Numbered from the stretch's first letter, positions 19,355-28,845 are shown. The stretch: 64,000 nt of DNA from Chelativorans sp. (GCF_031180965.1 NZ_JAPSLH010000015.1:1-64000), one strand, 5' to 3'. Notes: generated by a model not told the origin, from the letters alone. A program made the numbers and translations.

Positions 19355-19389
19355 GGTGGCCTTTATCGACAGGCCACCTCGTCTTTTTT
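19355..19389 (+). terminator. Intrinsic terminator ahead of efp
   Basis: A perfect 7-bp stem GGTGGCC/GGCCACC (19355-19361 and 19372-19378) with a 10-nt loop is followed by TCGTCTTTTTT on the plus strand. No plus-strand gene ends before it; efp begins 128 nt downstream. It could be an attenuator in the efp leader or the end of a short RNA made from the GST-efp divergent promoter. Confidence 0.65.
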
Positions 19390-19516
19390 CGGCCGGCGCG
19401 TTGAGGCGTCGTTTTGCTCCCCACGCCCTGCTCGCCTACCAGCGCGTCTTGCTTCCATGCCCGTTTTGTGGTCTTGAAGCGCCGGCCAGCCAGCGGCTCA
19501 TCTCAGGACAGTCATA

Positions 19517-20080
19517 ATGAAAATCAATGGCAACGAAATTCGTCCCGGCAACGTCATCGAGCACAATGGCGGCTTGTGGGTCGCCGTGAAGACGAATGCC
19601 GTGAAGCCGGGCAAGGGCGGCGCCTACAACCAGGTCGAGCTCAAGAACCTGATCGACGGCACCAAGCTGAACGAGCGCTTCCGTTCCGCCGAGACGGTGG
19701 AGAAGGTGCGGCTGGAGCAGAAGGATTTCACCTTCCTCTACGAGCAGGGCGATGCGCTGGTCTTCATGGATTCGGAAAGCTACGAACAGCTCGAATTGCA
19801 AAAGGAATTCGTCGGCGACCGCGCGGCCTTCCTGCAGGATGGCATGACCGTGACGGTGGAGCTTTACGAGGAAAAGCCGATCGGCATCTCGCTGCCGCCG
19901 CAGGTGACGCTCACCGTCGCCGAGGCCGACCCGGTGGTGAAGGGCCAGACGGCCGCCTCCTCCTACAAGCCCGCCGTTCTCGAAAACGGCATCCGCATCC
20001 TCGTTCCGCCTTTCGTCTCGGCCGGCGAGCGCATTGTCGTCGACACGGACGAGATCACTTATCTGCGCCGCGCCGACTGA
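19517..20080 (+). CDS. efp: Translation elongation factor P
   Basis: Relieves ribosome stalling at polyproline stretches. The 187-residue protein has the three beta-barrel domains; the modification loop reads VKPGKGGA with Lys33 at the tip, the residue beta-lysylated by EpmA/EpmB in this subtype (family knowledge; no epmA or epmB is in the window). It is followed 27 nt later by suhB. An intrinsic terminator lies in its leader. Confidence 0.96.
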   Translation: MKINGNEIRPGNVIEHNGGLWVAVKTNAVKPGKGGAYNQVELKNLIDGTKLNERFRSAETVEKVRLEQKDFTFLYEQGDALVFMDSESYEQLELQKEFVGDRAAFLQDGMTVTVELYEEKPIGISLPPQVTLTVAEADPVVKGQTAASSYKPAVLENGIRILVPPFVSAGERIVVDTDEITYLRRAD

Positions 20081-20107
20081 CGGCGCTCCGCCTTTCCGGG
20101 AAGTTCC

Positions 20108-20902
20108 ATGCCGCGTTCGGCCATCATCAATGTCATGGTCCAGGCCGCCATGAAGGCCGGGCGGTCGCTCGCGCGCGATTTCGGCGAGGTGCAGAACCTG
20201 CAGGTCTCGCTCAAGGGGCCGGGCGATTATGTGAGCCAGGCCGACCGCCGCGCCGAGGAGATCGTGCATGCCGAGCTTTCGCGTGCCCGGCCCGGCTATT
20301 CCTTCCTGATGGAGGAAGGGGGCGTCGTGGAGGGAGACGATCCCCAGCACCGCTGGCTGGTGGACCCGCTCGACGGCACGACAAACTTCCTGCACGGCAT
20401 CCCGATCTTCGCCGTGTCGATCGCGCTTGAACGGCAGGGCACGCTGGTGGCCGGCGTGATCTACAATCCGGCCATGGACGAACTCTACACGGCCGAGCGC
20501 GGCGGCGGCGCCTTCCTCAACGACCGGCGCATGCGGGTGGCGGCGCGCCGCGAGCTTTCCGATGCGGTGATCGGCACGGGCATTCCGCATCTGGGGCGCG
20601 GCCATCACGGGCGCGCGCTGATCGACCTGCGCAATGCGATGGGCGAGGCGGCCGGCATCCGCCGGCTAGGCTCGGCGGCCCTCGATCTCGCCTATGTGGC
20701 GGCCGGGCGCATGGACGGCTTCTGGGAAGACGCGCTCAGCCCGTGGGACATGGCGGCGGGCATCCTGATGGTTCGCGAGGCTGGCGGATTCGTCACCGAC
20801 CGGAGCGGTGGACAGGACATGTTCGACACCGGCTCCGTGGTGGCGGGGAACGAGGCGATCCACCGCGCGCTTTTGAAGACGCTGCAGAAGCCCGCTCCCT
20901 GA
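20108..20902 (+). CDS. suhB: Inositol monophosphatase family protein (SuhB)
   Basis: Mg-dependent phosphatase of the IMPase superfamily; in some bacteria SuhB also acts in rRNA transcription. The 264-residue protein shows the metal-binding motifs EEGGVVEGDD, WLVDPLDGTTNFLHG and WDMAAGILMVREAGG. It probably shares a transcript with efp. The 172-nt gap after it holds a strong GGCGCCTTCGCGCC hairpin at the 5' side; no known RNA family could be confirmed there. Confidence 0.92.
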   Translation: MPRSAIINVMVQAAMKAGRSLARDFGEVQNLQVSLKGPGDYVSQADRRAEEIVHAELSRARPGYSFLMEEGGVVEGDDPQHRWLVDPLDGTTNFLHGIPIFAVSIALERQGTLVAGVIYNPAMDELYTAERGGGAFLNDRRMRVAARRELSDAVIGTGIPHLGRGHHGRALIDLRNAMGEAAGIRRLGSAALDLAYVAAGRMDGFWEDALSPWDMAAGILMVREAGGFVTDRSGGQDMFDTGSVVAGNEAIHRALLKTLQKPAP

Positions 20903-21074
20903 CTGCGGCGCCTTCGCGCCGGCGGCAGGATGGGAGAATGCCTCGCCTCGCCGACGGGTCGCCCGGCCCTATCTCTCCTGCGGGAGCGGTGGGGGAGTTG
21001 ATCCATATTTCAATTTCGTCACATTTCCGTTTAGAGTCTGCGCCAATTTGGGGCTGAACCGGATCGAGGAATAG

Positions 21075-22091
21075 ATGGCCTTGCTGAAGTCGCTGGGGGC
21101 GGACCGGCTTGTCGCGGACGAGAAATATGATCCGCGCCGCCTCTCGAGCCCGCAGGTTTTCCTCTACTCTATGATCATCTTCCTGGTGATCTCGGGTTTC
21201 GTCGCCGCCATCCTCTACCGCCAGATATCGAGCGCCTTCCAGAGCAATCCCGGCCTCAACGGGCTCATCCTCGGCGTGCTCGCGGTGGGCATCCTGCTCG
21301 TCCTGGGGCAGGTGGTGCGGCTCTTCCGCGAGGTGCGGTGGGTCAACTCATTCCTCGCCGGGACCGAATCCACCGAGCCGGTGCTGCTTGCGCCTATGAA
21401 GGCGCTGCTTAGCCGCTCCTCGACCATGGCGCTGTCCACCACCTCGATGCGCTCGATCCTCGATTCTATCGCAACGCGCCTTGACGAAAGCAGGGATATA
21501 TCGCGCTATCTGATCGGGCTCCTGGTGTTCCTCGGCCTGCTCGGCACGTTCTGGGGCCTCCTGCAGACGATAGGATCGATCGGCGACACGATCCAGTCGC
21601 TCGACCCGGCATCGGGGAACGCCAACGACCTCCTCGCCTCGCTGAAGGAGGGCCTGTCCGCGCCTTTGAACGGCATGGGCACTGCCTTCTCCTCATCGCT
21701 CTTTGGCCTTTCCGGCTCGCTGATCCTCGGTTTCCTCGACCTGCAGGCCGGCCGCGCGCAGACCCGCTTCTATACCGAGTTGGAGAACTGGCTCTCGACG
21801 GTGACGGATCTGGGGTCCGATCTTGGCGAGGGGGCGAGGAACGGCACGTCGGAGGAGGTCCGGGCGCTGGCCGAGAAGCTGCGCACGATCCAGGAGTCGG
21901 GCGGCAGCAACCCGCGCACCGCCGCCGCCATGGCCTCGCTCGCTGAAGGCATTTCCGGCCTGGTCAAGAATATGCGCCAGGAGCAGCAGATGATGCGCGA
22001 CTGGGTGGAGGCGCAGGCCGCCGACCAGAAGGCCCTGCGCGAGACGCTGGAAAAGATCGCGGTGGCCCTCAAGGCCCGGGAAAACAGCTGA
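21075..22091 (+). CDS. MotA/TolQ/ExbB-like stator protein
   Basis: Predicted inner-membrane subunit of a proton-driven motor of unknown role. The 338-residue protein has membrane segments near 28-49, 62-84, 144-166 and 190-212; the third carries the MotA/ExbB-like GLLVFLGLLGTFWGLLQTI, and the fourth follows GMGTAFSSSLFGL. A C-terminal cytoplasmic helical tail of about 100 residues is longer than in TolQ. It overlaps the next gene by one base, which encodes a MotB-like partner, so the two form a two-gene stator unit. It is not the TolQ of this strain, which is at 8613-9341. Confidence 0.82.
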   Translation: MALLKSLGADRLVADEKYDPRRLSSPQVFLYSMIIFLVISGFVAAILYRQISSAFQSNPGLNGLILGVLAVGILLVLGQVVRLFREVRWVNSFLAGTESTEPVLLAPMKALLSRSSTMALSTTSMRSILDSIATRLDESRDISRYLIGLLVFLGLLGTFWGLLQTIGSIGDTIQSLDPASGNANDLLASLKEGLSAPLNGMGTAFSSSLFGLSGSLILGFLDLQAGRAQTRFYTELENWLSTVTDLGSDLGEGARNGTSEEVRALAEKLRTIQESGGSNPRTAAAMASLAEGISGLVKNMRQEQQMMRDWVEAQAADQKALRETLEKIAVALKARENS

Positions 22092-23122
22092 TGCCGCTCG
22101 CACGCGCACGCCGGCGGGAGCGGACCGTCGACTACTGGCCGGGCTTCGTCGACGCCCTGTCGACGCTCCTGCTCGCCATCATGTTCCTCCTGTCGGTATT
22201 CGTGCTGGCGCAGTATTTCCTGAGCCAGGAGATCACCAGCCGCGATGAGGTGCTCGACCGCCTCAACGCCCAGGTAAACGAGCTGACCCAGCTTCTCGCC
22301 CTGGAACAGGCCAGTTCGCAGGATGCGGAGGACGAGCTTGCCAATCTGCGCGCCTCGCTGGAGGCCGCCGAGGCGGAGCAGTCGCGCCTCCAGCAGCTGC
22401 TTGCGAGCGGAGCGGGAACGAGCGAGGCGGCCAACGAGCGCATCGGCCAGCTCACGGGAGAGCTGGACCAGGAGCGGCAGATCAGCCAGCGCGCGCTCTC
22501 GCAGGTGGAACTTCTGAACCAGCAGATCTCGGCGCTGCGGCAGCAGATCGCCGCGCTTGAGGACGCGCTCGAGGTTTCCGAGCAACGCGACCGGGAATCC
22601 AATACCAAGATCGCCGATCTCGGCCGGCGCCTGAACGTGGCCCTTGCCCAGCGCGTGCAGGAATTGAACCGCTATCGTTCCGACTTCTTCGGCCGGCTGC
22701 GCGAGATCCTGTCGGACCGCCAGGATATCCGCATCGTCGGCGACCGCTTCGTCTTCCAGTCGGAGGTGCTGTTCCCGTCCGGCGCCACCGAGATCAACCC
22801 GTCGGGGCAGGACGAGATGCGCAAGCTTGCGGGCGCCATTCTCGAGCTGCAGCGGGAAATCCCGCCCGAGATCAACTGGGTGCTGCGCGTTGACGGGCAT
22901 ACGGACAACATCCCGCTTTCCGGCGCCGGACGCTTCCGTGACAACTGGGAGCTTTCCACCGCGCGCGCAGTGGCGGTGGTGAAGTTCCTGATCGAGCAGG
23001 GCGTTCCGGCGAACCGGCTGGTGGCGGCCGGCTTTGGCGAGTTCCAGCCCCTCGACCCGGCCGAGACGCCCGAGGCACGCTCGCGCAACCGCCGCATAGA
23101 GCTGAAGCTGACGGAAAGGTGA
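22091..23122 (+). CDS. MotB-like peptidoglycan-binding protein (OmpA domain)
   Basis: Partner of the preceding stator protein. The 343-residue protein has one N-terminal membrane helix beginning YWPGFVDALSTLLLAIMF, where Asp21 is at the position of the proton-carrying Asp of MotB/TolR; a long periplasmic coiled coil (about 45-200); and a C-terminal OmpA-like domain with RVDGHTDNIPLSG and RSRNRRIELKL. The length and coiled coil suggest that it reaches peptidoglycan. No flagellar genes are nearby; similar pairs occur in other Rhizobiales, from memory. Confidence 0.85.
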   Translation: MPLARARRRERTVDYWPGFVDALSTLLLAIMFLLSVFVLAQYFLSQEITSRDEVLDRLNAQVNELTQLLALEQASSQDAEDELANLRASLEAAEAEQSRLQQLLASGAGTSEAANERIGQLTGELDQERQISQRALSQVELLNQQISALRQQIAALEDALEVSEQRDRESNTKIADLGRRLNVALAQRVQELNRYRSDFFGRLREILSDRQDIRIVGDRFVFQSEVLFPSGATEINPSGQDEMRKLAGAILELQREIPPEINWVLRVDGHTDNIPLSGAGRFRDNWELSTARAVAVVKFLIEQGVPANRLVAAGFGEFQPLDPAETPEARSRNRRIELKLTER

Positions 23123-23156
23123 GGCTCTCGCGCCGGGGGCGGGGCAGGAGCGCGGC

Positions 23157-24962
23157 TCACTCCGCCGCGCCGCGGAACACATCCGCCCCCGTGTCGAACT
23201 GCAGGCTGGCGAGCCGCGCATAGACGCCGCCGCGCGCCACCAGCTCGGCGTGGCCGCCTTCCTCAATCACGCGGCCGTCCGCCATGACCAGGATGCGGTC
23301 GGCCTTCAGTATCGTGGCGAGGCGGTGGGCGATGACGATGGTGGTGCGGCCCCGCATCAGCCGCTCCAGTGCCGTTTGCACGAGCGTCTCGCTCTCGGCA
23401 TCCAGCGCCGAGGTCGCCTCGTCGAGGAGCAGGATCGGCGCATCGCGCAGTATGGCGCGCGCGATCGCCAGCCGCTGGCGCTGGCCGCCGGAAAGCGTCA
23501 CGCCGCGCTCGCCCACATTGGTCTCATAGCCCTTCTCCAGCGCCATGACGAAATCGTGCGCGAGCGCGGCGCGGGCCGCGGCCTCCACCTCCTCGCGCGT
23601 CGCGCCCGGCCGGCCGAAGGCGATGTTCTCGGCAACCGTGGCGGCAAAGACGGTCACATCCTGCGGCACGATCGCGATCCGCTCGCGGAGCGCCACCGGG
23701 TCCGCCTGGCGGATATCGACGCCGTCGACAATGACCGAGCCCTCCTCCGGGTCGTAGTAGCGCAGGAGCAGGGAGAAGATCGTGCTCTTGCCGGCCCCGG
23801 ACGGGCCGACGATCGCCACCGTCTCGCCCGGCGCCACGTCGAAGGAGAGGCCATGGAGGGCGGAAGCTTTCGGCCGTGCCGGATAGGAGAAGGTCACGTT
23901 GCGGAACGAGACGGCCCCGCACGGCGGGAGGGGAAAAGCGAGCGGCCTTTCGGGCGCGACGATAGCCGGCTGCTCCGCCAAGAGCTCGGCCATGCGTTCG
24001 GCCGCGCCCGCCGCCTGGGCAAGCTCGCCCCAGACTTCGGAAAGGGCGCCGAGGGCGCCTGCCGCAAGCACCGCATAGAGCAGGAACTGGCCGAGCGTCC
24101 CTGCCGTCATCGTGCCGCTCAGCACGTCGTGGGAGCCGACCCAGAGCACCGCGACGACTGAGGCGGAGACGGTGAAGATGGCGAAGAAGGTGAGAACGGA
24201 GCGGGCGAGAACGGAGCGGCGCGCCGCCTCGAACGCGCCTTCCACCGCAGCGGCGAACCGGCTCGCCACGCCCGCCTCGTTGGTGAAGGCCTGGAGCACG
24301 CGCACCGAGCTTATCTGCTCCGCAGCGAAGGCGGACGCCTCCGCCAGCGTATCCTGGGCGCGGCGCGCGCGGCGGCGGACGGAGCGGCCGAATGCCACCA
24401 GCGGCAGGACGATCACGGGGATGGCGATGACGACGAGCAGGGAGAGCCGCGGACTGGTCACCACCATCATCGCGACGGCGCCCGAGCCCATGATGATGTT
24501 GCGCAGCGCGACGGAAGCCGTGGAGCCGACGGCGGCTTTGACCTGCGTCGCGTCCGCGGTGAGCCGGGAGACGATCTCGCCCGACTGGGACCGGTCGAAA
24601 AAGGCAGGGGAAAGCCGCGTCACATGGGCAAAGACGTCGCGCCGCAGATCGGCCACCACGCGCTCGCCGAGGGTGACGACGAAATAATAGCGGCAGGCCG
24701 ATGCGACCGCGAGCACCGCCGCCACGATGGTGAGCATGGAGAAATAGCTGGCGATGAAGGTGCTGTCCGACTCCGAGAAGCCATGGTCGATCATCCGCCG
24801 GACGGCGAGCGGCAGAGCGAGCGTGGCGAGCGCCGCGAGCACCAGGAAGAAGACGGCAGCGAGCACGCGCCCGCGATAGCGGCCCATATAGGGGAGAAGC
24901 CCGCGCAAGGGCTTGAGCGAGCGCCGCGCCTTTTCGTCCTGCACGGCAGGAGACGATGCCAT
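23157..24962 (-). CDS. ABC exporter, fused permease and ATPase (MsbA-like)
   Basis: Half-transporter of 601 residues: six membrane segments in residues about 25-310, then a nucleotide-binding domain with Walker [10 protein letters not shown], signature LSGGQRQR, Walker [13 protein letters not shown] and the H-loop IAHRLATI. It should dimerise and export a lipid, drug or peptide; the substrate cannot be told. It converges with the MotB-like gene and is divergent from rpmE across a 184-nt gap. Confidence 0.92.
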   Translation of the reverse strand: MASSPAVQDEKARRSLKPLRGLLPYMGRYRGRVLAAVFFLVLAALATLALPLAVRRMIDHGFSESDSTFIASYFSMLTIVAAVLAVASACRYYFVVTLGERVVADLRRDVFAHVTRLSPAFFDRSQSGEIVSRLTADATQVKAAVGSTASVALRNIIMGSGAVAMMVVTSPRLSLLVVIAIPVIVLPLVAFGRSVRRRARRAQDTLAEASAFAAEQISSVRVLQAFTNEAGVASRFAAAVEGAFEAARRSVLARSVLTFFAIFTVSASVVAVLWVGSHDVLSGTMTAGTLGQFLLYAVLAAGALGALSEVWGELAQAAGAAERMAELLAEQPAIVAPERPLAFPLPPCGAVSFRNVTFSYPARPKASALHGLSFDVAPGETVAIVGPSGAGKSTIFSLLLRYYDPEEGSVIVDGVDIRQADPVALRERIAIVPQDVTVFAATVAENIAFGRPGATREEVEAAARAALAHDFVMALEKGYETNVGERGVTLSGGQRQRLAIARAILRDAPILLLDEATSALDAESETLVQTALERLMRGRTTIVIAHRLATILKADRILVMADGRVIEEGGHAELVARGGVYARLASLQFDTGADVFRGAAE

Positions 24963-25146
24963 CAGATATCCTTCCGCAGGTCCTCCGAGAATCCGGGCCG
25001 CCGGCCTTGTATCCTGGGGGCGCGTGATGTATAGGCACGCCGAACCTTTTCGAAGCCGTAGCCGCCAATGGCCGCGGCTTCAAGTTTTCAGCAGGGGCGA
25101 GTTGCCGCAGCATGCGCATCGCCCCGAACAGATTCAGGACAGATCG

Positions 25147-25368
25147 ATGAAAGACGGCATTCATCCCGACTACCACATGATCAAGGTCGTCATGACGGAC
25201 GGCACCGAGTACGAGACGCGCTCGACCTGGGGCAAGGAAGGCGACACGCTGAACCTCGACATTGACTCCACGTCGCATCCGGCCTGGACCGGCGGCCAGC
25301 AGACCCTGCTCGACCGCGGCGGCCGCCTTTCCAAGTTCAAGAAGCGCTACGAGGGGCTCGGCATCTAA
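25147..25368 (+). CDS. rpmE: 50S ribosomal protein L31 (zinc-free form)
   Basis: The 73-residue protein opens [19 protein letters not shown] and has the L31 core [10 protein letters not shown] and SHPAWTGG. It contains no cysteine at all, so it is the zinc-independent (C-minus) type, as in related alphaproteobacteria. ATG at 25147 is at the family start. A strong terminator follows 24 nt after the stop. Confidence 0.95.
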   Translation: MKDGIHPDYHMIKVVMTDGTEYETRSTWGKEGDTLNLDIDSTSHPAWTGGQQTLLDRGGRLSKFKKRYEGLGI

Positions 25369-25391
25369 GCCGCCCGCACAACCGCATCGGC

Positions 25392-25420
25392 AAAAGCCCG
25401 CCATTTCGGCGGGCTTTTGT
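25392..25420 (+). terminator. Intrinsic terminator after rpmE
   Basis: An 11-bp perfect stem (25392-25402 with 25408-25418) around a 5-nt loop, ending in GGGCTTTTGT. The symmetric A- and T-tracts would let it stop transcription from both sides, including the minus-strand SelW-like gene. Confidence 0.88.
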
Positions 25421-25543
25421 CTATTCGTATAGACCACTAGACCAATCCGCTGGTAGATGCCGGGCATGATCCCCGGAGCAAACTAAGGGATGCGGACCCC
25501 GATGGTCAGCGCCGCGATTTTGCGCGCCGGCGACGGCAGATGC

Positions 25544-25828
25544 TTATTCCGCCGTCTTCCGCTCCACATGACCAAGGGCGCGTTCCGGCGCGATGATGTC
25601 GCGCACGCGGCGCTTAAGTTCGGCCGCTTCCGGAAAGCCGCCGTCGCGCTTGCGCTCCCAGATGAGCTCGCCATTGCACTCCACCTCGAAGATGCCGCCG
25701 GTGCTAGGCCGCAGCGTCACTTCGTCAAGCTCTTCGGAGAAGGTCGAAAGCAGTTCCTGCGCCATCCAGCCGGCGCGCAGGAGCCACTGGCACTGGCGGC
25801 AATAGGTGATCGTCACGCGGTCGGGCAT
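25544..25828 (-). CDS. SelT/SelW/SelH (Rdx) family thioredoxin-like protein
   Basis: Small 94-residue protein with the redox motif C10-R-Q-C13 at the end of the first strand (VTITYCRQCQW) and the family segment TGGIFEVECNGELIWERK. It is the cysteine version of selenoprotein W; function is thought to be thiol redox, partner unknown. It is encoded 8 nt after yebC, so the two are likely cotranscribed. Confidence 0.87.
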   Translation of the reverse strand: MPDRVTITYCRQCQWLLRAGWMAQELLSTFSEELDEVTLRPSTGGIFEVECNGELIWERKRDGGFPEAAELKRRVRDIIAPERALGHVERKTAE

Positions 25829-25836
25829 GACGCGCC

Positions 25837-26586
25837 TCAGGCCGCGCTGAGCTTTGCCATTGTGGCGTCGTCGACCTCGAAATTGGCATAGACGTTCTGG
25901 ACGTCGTCGTCGTCCTCGAGCACCGCGATCAGCTTCAGGATCGACTGCGCGCGCTCCTCATCCACCGGCGTGAGCGTCTGCGGCCGCCAGATCGTCTTGA
26001 CCGTCTCTGCCTCGCCAAGGGTTTTTTCGAGCGCCGCGGTCACCTCGCCGATGCTCTCGAAGGCGCAGATGATGACATGACCCTCCTCGTCCGACTGCAC
26101 GTCGTCGGCGCCGGCCTCGATCGCCGCCTCCATCACCTTGTCAGCATCGCCCGCGCTCGGCGGATAGACGATCTCGCCGACGCGATCGAACATGAAGGAC
26201 ACCGAACCCGTCTCCCCCAACGCTCCACCGGCCTTGGTGAAGGCCGCGCGCACGTTGGAAGCGGTGCGGTTGCGGTTGTCCGTCAGCGCCTCGACGATCA
26301 CCGCCACGCCGCCCGGGGCATAGCCCTCATAGCGGATCTCCTCATAGGTCTCCGCATCGTTGCCCTGTGCCTTCCTGATGGCGCGCTCGATATTGTCCTT
26401 GGGCATGGATTGCGCCCTGGCGTTCTGCACGGCGAGGCGCAGGCGCGGGTTCATCGCCGGATCGGGCAGGCCGGCCTTGGCGGCGACCGTGATCTCGCGC
26501 GCCAGCTTGGAGAACATCTTCGACTTGACCGCATCCTGGCGGCCCTTGCGGTGCATGATGTTCTTGAATTGGGAATGGCCGGCCAT
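25837..26586 (-). CDS. yebC: YebC/TACO1-family translation/transcription factor
   Basis: Conserved YebC/PmpR protein, 249 residues, beginning [21 protein letters not shown] and with [19 protein letters not shown] in the middle. Family members have been described as transcription regulators and, more recently, as factors that help ribosomes through difficult stretches. The start at 26586 is the family start; an upstream in-frame ATG adds unrelated residues. In many bacteria yebC neighbours ruvC, but here it is 13 kb away. Confidence 0.95.
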   Translation of the reverse strand: MAGHSQFKNIMHRKGRQDAVKSKMFSKLAREITVAAKAGLPDPAMNPRLRLAVQNARAQSMPKDNIERAIRKAQGNDAETYEEIRYEGYAPGGVAVIVEALTDNRNRTASNVRAAFTKAGGALGETGSVSFMFDRVGEIVYPPSAGDADKVMEAAIEAGADDVQSDEEGHVIICAFESIGEVTAALEKTLGEAETVKTIWRPQTLTPVDEERAQSILKLIAVLEDDDDVQNVYANFEVDDATMAKLSAA

Positions 26587-26767
26587 GGCGCTCCTTCTCG
26601 AAATACCTGAATTTCGTGGATTTGCGCGCTTATAGTGAAAATGGCCGGCAACGTCCAGAAGGCGCCGCCTTCCGCGAAGCCGCCTGCTCACGCAATGGTG
26701 AGCGCGCCTTGCGTAGCGCAGGCCCGCCCGCTTCGGTAGGATCGCCGTGCAAACCGGGGAGATGCCG

Positions 26768-27565
26768 ATGTCCGCCTTCCGCCTGATTGCCTCGCTTTTC
26801 GCCCTCATCCTCGCGCCAGCCGCCGCCCATGCCCAGGAGCAGCGTCCGAGCACCTGCGTCGCCGTGGCGAACGCGCTTCCCCGTGTCCAGTATGTCAACT
26901 TGCAGGACGTGGCCGCACAGGGGGAAGTGGCGATCACCTATGCCGGCCATTCGACCTATATCATCGAGACGCCCGCGGGCGTGACCATCGCGACGGATTT
27001 CTCCGGCGTCTATGGCGCCTCTCCCACGCCGCGCATCGCGACCATGAACCGGGCGCACAGCACGCACTACACGCTCAATCCCGATCCGGCGATCGAGCAT
27101 GTGCTCACCGGCTGGAACCCGGATGGCGGGCCGATAAAGCATTCGCTGCTGGTGGACGACGTCTATATCCGCAACGTGACGACGGATATCCGCGGAGGCA
27201 GTGCGGCGGCGAAGGACGGCAATTCCATCTTCATCTTCGAGGTGGCGGGGCTGTGCATCGGCCATCTCGGCCATCTGCATCACGAGCTGGACGATTCCCA
27301 CTATGCCGCGATCGGCAGGCTCGATGTGGTCATGGTGCCGGTCGATGGGGGACTTACGCTCTCGCTCGAAGGCATGAGCGAGATCGCGCGGCGGCTTTCC
27401 TCCTCCATCATCCTGCCGATGCACCGCTTCTCCACCCCCATCAGCGCTTTCGCATCGCGCATGGGCGAGGGTTTCGAGGTCGAGTTCCGTGAAGAACGCA
27501 CGCTGCTCGTCTCGCTCGGGACGTTGCCGCGGCAGCCGACCATTGTCGTCCTGGAAGGGGTATAA
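26768..27565 (+). CDS. Periplasmic MBL-fold (UlaG-like) hydrolase
   Basis: The 265-residue protein has a signal peptide ([18 protein letters not shown]) and a metallo-beta-lactamase-like fold of the UlaG type: [17 protein letters not shown] at the start, a metal-ligand region NRAHSTHY in the place of HxHx[14 protein letters not shown] and PMHRFSTP. The start at 26768 is chosen because GGGGAG lies 6-7 nt upstream; ATGs at 26747 and 26762 lie before or in that site. The degenerate metal motif makes the activity uncertain. It is not a beta-lactamase. Confidence 0.8.
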   Translation: MSAFRLIASLFALILAPAAAHAQEQRPSTCVAVANALPRVQYVNLQDVAAQGEVAITYAGHSTYIIETPAGVTIATDFSGVYGASPTPRIATMNRAHSTHYTLNPDPAIEHVLTGWNPDGGPIKHSLLVDDVYIRNVTTDIRGGSAAAKDGNSIFIFEVAGLCIGHLGHLHHELDDSHYAAIGRLDVVMVPVDGGLTLSLEGMSEIARRLSSSIILPMHRFSTPISAFASRMGEGFEVEFREERTLLVSLGTLPRQPTIVVLEGV

Positions 27566-27571
27566 TAAAGA

Positions 27572-27597
27572 CCCTCCCGCGGTTCCCCGCGGGAGGG
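27572..27597 (-). terminator. Hairpin terminator between convergent MBL and GST genes
   Basis: A perfect 11-bp stem CCCTCCCGCGG/CCGCGGGAGGG with a TTCC loop. On the minus strand it is followed by TCTTTATT, so it should terminate the GST gene that ends at 27606; the plus side has no T-tract but the stem is very stable. Confidence 0.75.
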
Positions 27598-27605
27598 CAG
27601 GCGCG

Positions 27606-28310
27606 TCATGCCGCGAGGCGTGAGCCGATCGTGTCGAGATCCACGTGACCGAGGAAGCCGCCGCTCGACTGGGCCGGCTCGCCGTCCTCGATCGCATGGG
27701 CGAAGATCACCCCTTTGTCCGCCTCCAGCCTCTGCTTGTATTCGTAAAGGCGCGGATATTCGGAGTTGAGGTCGAACAGGCCGAGATCCTCGCCCCAGCG
27801 CGCGATGCCCACGAAATAGGCGTCGGCGACCGTCTTGGTGTCGCCCATCAACCATTCCTTTCCGGCGATCATCTCCTGCAGGTGGCTGTAGCAGCGCGCG
27901 GCCTTGTCACGCGCAAGCTCCCGCAGGACTTCTCGGCGCGGATCGTCCTCGGCCAGCTTGTAGGCGCTCCAGGCCGACGCGAAGGCGGAGTGGAAATCCG
28001 TGTGCAGGAACGAGAGCACCCGGTTCAGCCGGTCGAATTCGCGGGTGTCCTGAGCAAAGCCCAGCCTCTTCCCGAGATCGCGCTTGGCGATGTTCTGCAG
28101 AATCGCCAGACTCTCCGTCAGCGCCTCGCCGTCCTCCATGAGCAGCGCTGGCGTGGCGCCGAGCGGGCTGATCTTGCTGAAGGCTTCGCTTCGCGAGGGG
28201 GAGAGCATGTCAATGCGGCCGAGGCGGTAGGGCTGGCCGAGCCATTCAAGCGCCACGATCGAACCGAACGAGCAGCCATGCGGCACGCCATAGAAAAGCA
28301 CAGGTTCCAA
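27606..28310 (-). CDS. Glutathione S-transferase family protein with TTG start
   Basis: The 234-residue protein has a GST N-terminal domain (PVLFYGVPHGCSFGSIVALEWL, then the cis-Pro region GATPALLMEDGEALTESLAI) and a helical C-terminal domain. The start is TTG at 28310: AAGGAG lies 7 nt upstream (28323-28318) and the sequence from there matches the GST first strand. An ATG at 28400 would add 30 basic residues foreign to the family. It is divergent from an HxlR regulator gene, which probably controls it. Confidence 0.85.
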   Translation of the reverse strand: MEPVLFYGVPHGCSFGSIVALEWLGQPYRLGRIDMLSPSRSEAFSKISPLGATPALLMEDGEALTESLAILQNIAKRDLGKRLGFAQDTREFDRLNRVLSFLHTDFHSAFASAWSAYKLAEDDPRREVLRELARDKAARCYSHLQEMIAGKEWLMGDTKTVADAYFVGIARWGEDLGLFDLNSEYPRLYEYKQRLEADKGVIFAHAIEDGEPAQSSGGFLGHVDLDTIGSRLAA

Positions 28311-28396
28311 TCTTCGACTCCTTGGAATTGTGGAATTCGAACGGCGACAGCGCATTCGGACAAGCCGACCGCCGCCGTTTCGATTGGGAAAATTGG

Positions 28397-28461
28397 TCAA
28401 TACTTGATTTTGCGCAAGTACCTACAATAATGTATGGTACGCACCTGCAGGTAAGTATTGA
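28397..28461. promoter_or_regulatory. Operator region of the GST/HxlR divergon
   Basis: Dense inverted repeats lie between the divergent genes: TCAATACTT/AAGTATTGA (28397-28405 and 28453-28461), TACTTG/CAAGTA (28401-28406 and 28415-28420), GTACC/GGTAC (28418-28422 and 28436-28440) and the perfect palindrome ACCTGCAGGT (28443-28452). HxlR-family dimers bind such dyads; use here is inferred. The AT-rich centre (28421-28436) probably contains overlapping promoters. Confidence 0.6.
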
Positions 28462-28469
28462 GGATTCCC

Positions 28470-28820
28470 ATGGGAAAGAAAATTCAGCCGGACAGCTGCG
28501 GACTGGGTCCGGCGTTCCAGGTGATCGGCGGGAAGTGGAAAGCGCTGCTTCTATGGCTGGTGCACCAGGAACCCCGCCGCTTCGGCGAGTTGAAGCGGCT
28601 CGTGCCCGATGTCAGCGAGAAGATGCTGATCCAGCATCTTAGGGAGATGGAGGCCGATGGGTTGATCCACCGCGAGGTCTTCCACGAGGTGCCGCCGCGG
28701 GTTGAATATTCCGCGACGGAGCTCGGTATCTCGCTCGACGAGGCGCTGGAGCCCCTGGCCCACTGGGGCAAGAAGCACGCCGAGGAGATCGCCGCGCGCC
28801 GGCGTGAGGCCGCAGAATAG
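28470..28820 (+). CDS. HxlR-family winged-helix transcriptional regulator
   Basis: The 116-residue protein has the HxlR pattern FQVIGGKWKALLLWLV, RRFGELKRLVPDVSEKMLIQHLREMEADGLI and VEYSATELG. Cys10 near the N terminus is at the place used for thiol sensing by YodB/HypR-type relatives, so it may respond to electrophiles, which would suit the neighbouring GST. ATG at 28470 has TGAGGA upstream; an in-frame ATG at 28458 overlaps that site. Confidence 0.9.
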   Translation: MGKKIQPDSCGLGPAFQVIGGKWKALLLWLVHQEPRRFGELKRLVPDVSEKMLIQHLREMEADGLIHREVFHEVPPRVEYSATELGISLDEALEPLAHWGKKHAEEIAARRREAAE

Positions 28821-28845
28821 CGCCGCTATCCCGAGCCTGCGGTCC

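Noticed and set aside
20903-21074. mmgR (formerly suhB) RNA family downstream of suhB
   Set aside because: This RNA is known near suhB in alphaproteobacteria, and a GGCGCCTTCGCGCC hairpin is present, but I cannot see the conserved motifs or a terminator; a covariance search would be needed.
21075-23122. Zorya-type anti-phage defence (ZorA/ZorB-like stator)
   Set aside because: The MotA/MotB-like pair fits in outline, but no ZorC, ZorD or ZorE gene follows; neighbours are suhB and an ABC exporter, and the pair appears to be a core gene set.
26768-27565. Beta-lactamase resistance gene
   Set aside because: The MBL-fold protein is UlaG-like with an altered metal motif and lacks class B beta-lactamase signatures.
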